Below, piece after piece: positions 14,136 to 17,161 of a DNA stretch of 17,161 bases. How positions within the stretch are numbered: the stretch's first letter is position 1; the number at the start of each line of letters is the position of its first letter. The notes beneath the pieces were generated by a model. That model was not told the origin of the DNA and made no database searches. It saw only the letters and a list, made by a program, of their open reading frames with translations. Made by a program: the position numbers and the translations under genes. The stretch comes from an archaeon (GTDB lineage: Archaea > Nanobdellota > Nanobdellia > Pacearchaeales > UBA284), in NCBI GenBank assembly GCA_030619955.1, contig JAUXAK010000005.1, forward strand, positions 1 to 17,161, in the 5' to 3' direction.

Positions 14136-15137
14136 TCAAATTTTAATTTTCAAAAGTTTTCTTAATTCATTAAAAATTATTTCTTCCTCATCTGCCTTTA
14201 CAACAGCTTTTTTGAATTTAAAAGGCAAATAACTGCAAATTTTTTTCCTAATCCAAGAATTAGCTTCACCAATGCCACCACTAAAAGCAATAATATCTAT
14301 CTTTTTAAGAGCAGCTTGATAAGCACAAATTTGTTTTGCTATGTTATAACAAAAAAGCTCTAAAGCATCTTTGTTCTTTTTTTGGTTTTTTTGTTTAACA
14401 ATTTTTTTAACATCTTTTGAGCCAGTTAATCCATAAAGTCCTGAGCTTTCATTAAGTATTTTTTTAGTATTTTTTAAACCAAATTTTTCTACAAACAGCA
14501 AGATTATTCCAGGGTCTATGCTGCCAGCCCTTGTTACCATCATAACTCCTTCTAAAGGTGTAAAACCCATGCTTATGTCAAGAGCTTTATTATCTTTTAT
14601 TGCAGCAATACTGCAACCAGCACCAAGATGACAAGAAATAATGCTTTTATTAGGAAATTTTTGAGCTATATAATGATGGTTTATTCCATGAAAACCATAA
14701 TGTTTAATATTGTATTTTTTTAATAAGTGTAAAGGCAAAGCATAAGTTGTTGTTTTTTTAGGCAGGTTAGCAAAAAAAGCTGTATCAAAAACAGCAATTT
14801 GCTTAACTTGTTTTTTAGCATATTTCTGGCATAATTCTATAACCTTTAGCTCATGGGGATTATGCAATGGTGCAAATTTTTCATATTTTTTAATTTCTCG
14901 AATCACAGAATGAATGATAAAACATGTTTTTTTGATGTCGCCTCCGTGAACTATGCGGTGAGCAATGTAATCTGGATCAAATTTTTCAATCAAATTTTTA
15001 ATTAATTTTTCAATTTTATTTTTTTCATCTTTTTTAAAAGAAGTGTAAAAAATCTTTTTTTCAATAAATCTGCCTTTATAAAAAGCATATTTTAATGTTT
15101 CTGAACCAACATTAAAAATTAAAATTTTTTTATTCAT
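14136..15137 (-). CDS. ackA: Acetate kinase, shortened
   Basis: AckA interconverts acetyl phosphate plus ADP with acetate plus ATP. The ASKHA-fold motifs are all readable: FNVGSETLKY at 8-17 (family NAGSSSLK), HRIVHGG with R61, APLHNP at 89-94, FDTAF with D118, GFHG at 148-151, HLGAGCS with H170, DISMGFTPLEG, TRAGSIDPG with R203, SGLYGL, and FSGGIGE with E291. These include the acetyl-phosphate, metal and nucleotide contacts known for the family. At 333 residues it is clearly shorter than the usual roughly 400, so some surface loops are missing. Its ATG overlaps the pta stop as ATGA, indicating coupled translation. Pta-AckA is common in bacteria but uncommon in archaea, where ADP-forming acetyl-CoA synthetase usually does this job. 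Confidence 0.93.
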   Translation of the reverse strand: MNKKILIFNVGSETLKYAFYKGRFIEKKIFYTSFKKDEKNKIEKLIKNLIEKFDPDYIAHRIVHGGDIKKTCFIIHSVIREIKKYEKFAPLHNPHELKVIELCQKYAKKQVKQIAVFDTAFFANLPKKTTTYALPLHLLKKYNIKHYGFHGINHHYIAQKFPNKSIISCHLGAGCSIAAIKDNKALDISMGFTPLEGVMMVTRAGSIDPGIILLFVEKFGLKNTKKILNESSGLYGLTGSKDVKKIVKQKNQKKNKDALELFCYNIAKQICAYQAALKKIDIIAFSGGIGEANSWIRKKICSYLPFKFKKAVVKADEEEIIFNELRKLLKIKI

Positions 15138-15991
15138 TTTATCTTTTTCTCTTTTTGCTCAGCAACCTGCAAAACAGTGATTGCAGCAAGATTAATTATA
15201 TCATCAACAGAGCATCCTCGTGAAAGATCATTTACCTGCTTATCTAAACCTTGTAAAATAGGACCTAAAGCTTGCCATTTTCCAAGATATTCAACAAGTT
15301 TATAGCCTATGTTAGCTGAATCAAGACAAGGAAATATTAATACATTGGCATTACCTTTTATCTTTGCTTTAGGTGATTTTCTTAAAGCAACAGCTGGAAC
15401 TAAAGCAGCATCAGCTTGAATTTCTCCTTCAACTGTCAGTTTAGGATTTTTCTTTTTTATAATCCTTATAGCTTGCTTTACTTTTTCAGGACCTAAACCT
15501 TTTCCAGAGCCATGTGTTGAATATGAAAGTAAAGCTGCTCTTGGCTTTTTTCTTGTAATCAGCTTGAAAGTTTTAGCACTTAACAAAGCAATTTCAGCAA
15601 GTTCCTTGCTTGAAGGTTCAGGCTGAGCTGCACAATCTGCAAAAAAGAGAACTTTTTCTTTTTTTCTGTCAGGTAAAATCATTAAAAAAGCTCCATTAAT
15701 TCTATTTACATTTTTCTTTATAAAATTAAAAGCAAGTTTTAAAGTCAAAACAGTTGAGTGTGTTGCACCAGAAATAACAGCATCTGCTTTTCCTTTATTA
15801 AGTAAATGAACTGATTGATTCAGCCTTGATTTAATGTCTCTTTTTTTTAATAAGACAGGGATTGCAATTTTTTCATTATTAATTATTTTTGCTGCTTTTT
15901 GGATTCTAGGGTCATTCCCTTCTAGAAAAAGTATCTTTACATTAAGTTTTTTGTTTATAGCTTTAGCCCTCTTTTTAATTTCATTAATCAT
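15134..15991 (-). CDS. pta: Phosphate acetyltransferase, short form
   Basis: Pta converts acetyl-CoA and phosphate to acetyl phosphate and CoA. Family landmarks are LFLEGNDPRI near the start, DAVISGATHST, ADCAAQPEPSSKELAEIA, LSYSTHGSG, GEIQADAALVP, ANVLIFPCLDSANIGYKL, LGPILQGL and NDLSRGCSVDDI. S257 and R258 in the last motif correspond to the catalytic Ser-Arg of characterised enzymes. It has 285 residues, shorter than the usual single-domain form of about 325, with the N-terminal region reduced. A phosphate butyryltransferase is less likely because NDLSRGCS is typical of Pta. A TATA box centred 25 nt before the ATG and the absence of an SD suggest a leaderless transcript. It heads the probable operon and overlaps ackA by 4 nt. 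Confidence 0.93.
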   Translation of the reverse strand: MINEIKKRAKAINKKLNVKILFLEGNDPRIQKAAKIINNEKIAIPVLLKKRDIKSRLNQSVHLLNKGKADAVISGATHSTVLTLKLAFNFIKKNVNRINGAFLMILPDRKKEKVLFFADCAAQPEPSSKELAEIALLSAKTFKLITRKKPRAALLSYSTHGSGKGLGPEKVKQAIRIIKKKNPKLTVEGEIQADAALVPAVALRKSPKAKIKGNANVLIFPCLDSANIGYKLVEYLGKWQALGPILQGLDKQVNDLSRGCSVDDIINLAAITVLQVAEQKEKKIK

Positions 15992-16012
15992 AAGAATATA
16001 AAGAAAACTAAA

Positions 16013-16020
16013 TTTTTAAA
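16013..16020 (-). promoter_or_regulatory. TATA box of pta, probable promoter of the six-gene block
   Basis: The minus strand reads TTTAAAAA, centred about 25 nt before the pta ATG at 15991, which implies a leaderless mRNA. No equally good TATA box is seen before the five genes downstream of pta, so this may drive all six. Confidence 0.5.
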
Positions 16021-16073
16021 AGCTTTCTCTTTTTGGTTTTTATCTTTTTTTTATTTTATCTTGTTTTTCCATT

Positions 16074-16379
16074 TTATTTTTTAGCTTTTCTTTTAGGTTT
16101 TTCTTTCCTATAATTATATTCAACATAGTAATTATTGTTAAAAGGAAAAATTCTATGATTTGTATAGTGTTGTTTGTTGTTCTCAAACCTAAATATTAAC
16201 TCTAGCTCTAGCCCATCTACTAGAGGAGTCACTTTTTCAGAAGAACTAAGACTAATTTTTTCAATATTATTTAGGGGAATAATTGCCCTTCCATGTTGTA
16301 CACAATTAGCATATTCTTCTTCAAGCTCTGCTATCCTTTTAAGGCATGTTTTCTTTTTATTTTCTTTTCCCATTTTCAT
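16074..16379 (-). CDS. 101-residue protein of unknown function
   Basis: I do not recognise this protein. It has a Lys-rich start, a short helix with RIAELEEEYANC and two Cys (about 12 and 26), then strand-rich sequence (AIIPLNNIEKISL, LELELIFRF, NYYVEYNY) and a basic KPKRKAKK tail. It looks like a small soluble alpha/beta protein that may bind nucleic acid, but that is only inferred from charge. The Shine-Dalgarno GGGAGGT is the strongest in the window. It stands 2 nt before the first ATG (16379) and 8 nt before a second ATG at 16373, so the second, giving 99 residues, may be the real start. A TATA box is at 16443-16450. The gene diverges from the right-hand TrmB gene and precedes pta by 82 nt. 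Confidence 0.68.
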   Translation of the reverse strand: MKMGKENKKKTCLKRIAELEEEYANCVQHGRAIIPLNNIEKISLSSSEKVTPLVDGLELELIFRFENNKQHYTNHRIFPFNNNYYVEYNYRKEKPKRKAKK

Positions 16380-16381
16380 TT

Positions 16382-16388
16382 ACCTCCC
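16382..16388 (-). promoter_or_regulatory. Strong Shine-Dalgarno of the 101-residue gene
   Basis: The minus strand reads GGGAGGT. Its distance to the second ATG (16373) is ideal, while the first ATG (16379) is very close, so the site argues mildly for the shorter protein. Confidence 0.6.
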
Positions 16389-16421
16389 ACTTATTCTTTA
16401 TTTTAATTTTATTTACTTTAT

Positions 16422-16440
16422 AGTGGTATTATCAAAATAC
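16422..16440. promoter_or_regulatory. Possible regulator site between the divergent 101-residue and TrmB genes
   Basis: GTATT and AATAC form a perfect inverted repeat around 5 nt, and AGTGGTATT on its left side recurs once in the promoter of the left TrmB gene at 1726-1734. It lies near the expected transcription start of the 101-residue gene. A TrmB operator is an inference; the arms are short and AT-rich. Confidence 0.3.
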
Positions 16441-16442
16441 TA

Positions 16443-16450
16443 TATTTAAA
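16443..16450 (-). promoter_or_regulatory. TATA box of the 101-residue gene
   Basis: The minus strand reads TTTAAATA, placing the transcription start near 16420 and giving a leader of about 40 nt with the strong SD at its end. Confidence 0.5.
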
Positions 16451-16478
16451 TCTTTGTTGTCAGGTTACCTAACGAAAC

Positions 16479-16486
16479 TTTTAAAA
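16479..16486 (+). promoter_or_regulatory. TATA box of the right-hand TrmB gene, leaderless arrangement
   Basis: TTTTAAAA is centred about 26 nt before the ATG at 16509 and no SD is present, as expected for a leaderless mRNA. AGGT-T-ACCT, a small odd-length palindrome at 16462-16470, lies just upstream of the box. Confidence 0.5.
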
Positions 16487-16508
16487 AGAAAACTTCCTTA
16501 GTAAAATC

Positions 16509-17161
16509 ATGAACAAAGAAATATTAAAGAAAATTGGACTGACCGATTCAGAAATAGAAGTTTATCTTGATTTAGTTAAGCATGGTGAAAGCTTTGCTTC
16601 TGAGACAGCTTCAAGAATAAAAATTTCTCGTACTTATGTTTATGATGCTATTCAAAATTTAATAGATAAAGGTTTGATTGTGTATGTTATAAAAAATAAT
16701 AGAAGATATTTTAAAGCACTTGAAGTTGAAAAACTTCTTGAATATCTTAATGAAAGAAAAACAGAGATGGAAAAACAAAGACAAGATATTTTTAAACTTA
16801 TTAAAGAGCTAAAAGTTTTTCAAAAACCAATAAAAGAAAAACCTATTGTTGAGATTTTTGAAGGAAAAGAAAGTTTGAAAACTATTTTAAATGATATTGT
16901 TAAACAAGGCAAGGAGATTATTGCATGGGGAGCAACAGACAAAATCAAAGATTATCTTCCAAACTGGTTTTTAGAAAGATATATTAAAGAAAAAGCAAGA
17001 AAGAGAATAAAAACAAGGCAACTTTATGTTAAAGGAGAAAAAACATTAGAAGGCAAAGGTTATATTAACAAACCTATTACAAAAGAATTCTCAGCCCCTG
17101 TAACTTTTGGTGCTTACAGTGATAGAATTATTATTTTCTTTTGGTCAGAAATTCCAATTAC
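16509..17161 (+). CDS. Second TrmB-family transcriptional regulator, 3' end outside window
   Basis: The open frame starts at ATG 16509 and runs to the window edge, giving 217 residues so far. A winged HTH occupies about residues 8-70. It starts GLTDSEIEVYLDLVKHG, the recognition helix is SRTYVYDAIQNLIDKG, and the wing contains NNRRYFKAL. A charged helical linker, probably a dimerising coiled coil, covers about 74-105. The effector domain begins VEIFEGKESLKTILNDIV, followed by IIAWGATDK, the usual TrmB arrangement. It is only distantly similar to the left TrmB protein, so the two are unlikely to be a recent duplication. The leaderless promoter supports the start. It shares a divergent regulatory region with the 101-residue gene and may control that gene or the pta block beyond it. 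Confidence 0.9.
   Translation, partial: MNKEILKKIGLTDSEIEVYLDLVKHGESFASETASRIKISRTYVYDAIQNLIDKGLIVYVIKNNRRYFKALEVEKLLEYLNERKTEMEKQRQDIFKLIKELKVFQKPIKEKPIVEIFEGKESLKTILNDIVKQGKEIIAWGATDKIKDYLPNWFLERYIKEKARKRIKTRQLYVKGEKTLEGKGYINKPITKEFSAPVTFGAYSDRIIIFFWSEIPI

Noticed and set aside
14108..14165. Repeated ATTTTCAA words between ackA and the DHH gene, considered as a short repeat array
   Set aside because: Spacing is irregular, copies are very short, and part of it is ackA coding sequence; no array structure.
1..17161. CRISPR arrays, insertion sequences, tRNA or rRNA genes
   Set aside because: No regularly spaced repeats, transposase motifs, terminal inverted repeats, or tRNA cloverleaf/CCA-type sequences were seen in the intergenic stretches.

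Overview
The window is AT-rich (I estimate roughly 30% GC) and archaeal. The evidence is a ribosomal protein L10e (uL16) of the archaeal/eukaryotic type, two TrmB-family regulators, an e-MtaB/CDKAL1-type TRAM tail, an archaeal-style IleRS, and TATA boxes placed for leaderless or short-leader mRNAs. The compact gene packing, shortened enzymes and Lys/Ile/Asn-rich proteins fit a DPANN archaeon, for example the Woesearchaeota/Pacearchaeota group. The lineage is an inference and no rRNA is present to test it.

Layout, left to right. Positions 1-153 (+) are the end of a tRNA methylthiotransferase. Positions 177-1685 (-) hold a TrmB regulator, a puzzling SD-preceded micro-ORF and a four-helix membrane protein with metal-binding-type D/H motifs. 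Positions 1792-4701 (-) are ileS, preceded at 4872-5048 (-) by a 58-residue Lys-then-Glu-rich protein. A divergent leaderless gene at 5195-6034 (+) encodes a pol-beta-fold nucleotidyltransferase. It converges on ppsA (6041-8512, -), which lies behind the L10e gene (8573-9109, -).

From 15991 down to 9290 (-) runs a tightly packed block, probably one operon: pta, ackA, a DHH phosphoesterase, an HExxH metallopeptidase-like protein, a deoxyhypusine-synthase-family protein and an exported transglutaminase-like protein. Two junctions are 4-nt ATGA overlaps, and the other gaps are about 7-30 nt. At the right edge a 101-residue protein of unknown function (-) and a second TrmB gene (+, cut by the window end) share a divergent promoter region.

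Metabolically, Pta and AckA would turn acetyl-CoA into acetate plus ATP, and PpsA would interconvert pyruvate and PEP. This is consistent with a small fermentative metabolism. TrmB proteins in other archaea sense sugars and control glycolytic and gluconeogenic genes, so two of them near pta-ackA and ppsA is suggestive, but I see no clear TrmB operator shared with ppsA.

I do not see a complete undescribed defence or mobile system. The points most worth a second look are the overlooked 58-residue gene, the start-less membrane micro-ORF, the DHS paralog with bacterial-type motifs, the HExxH protein inside the fermentation operon, and the nucleotidyltransferase without an obvious third carboxylate.
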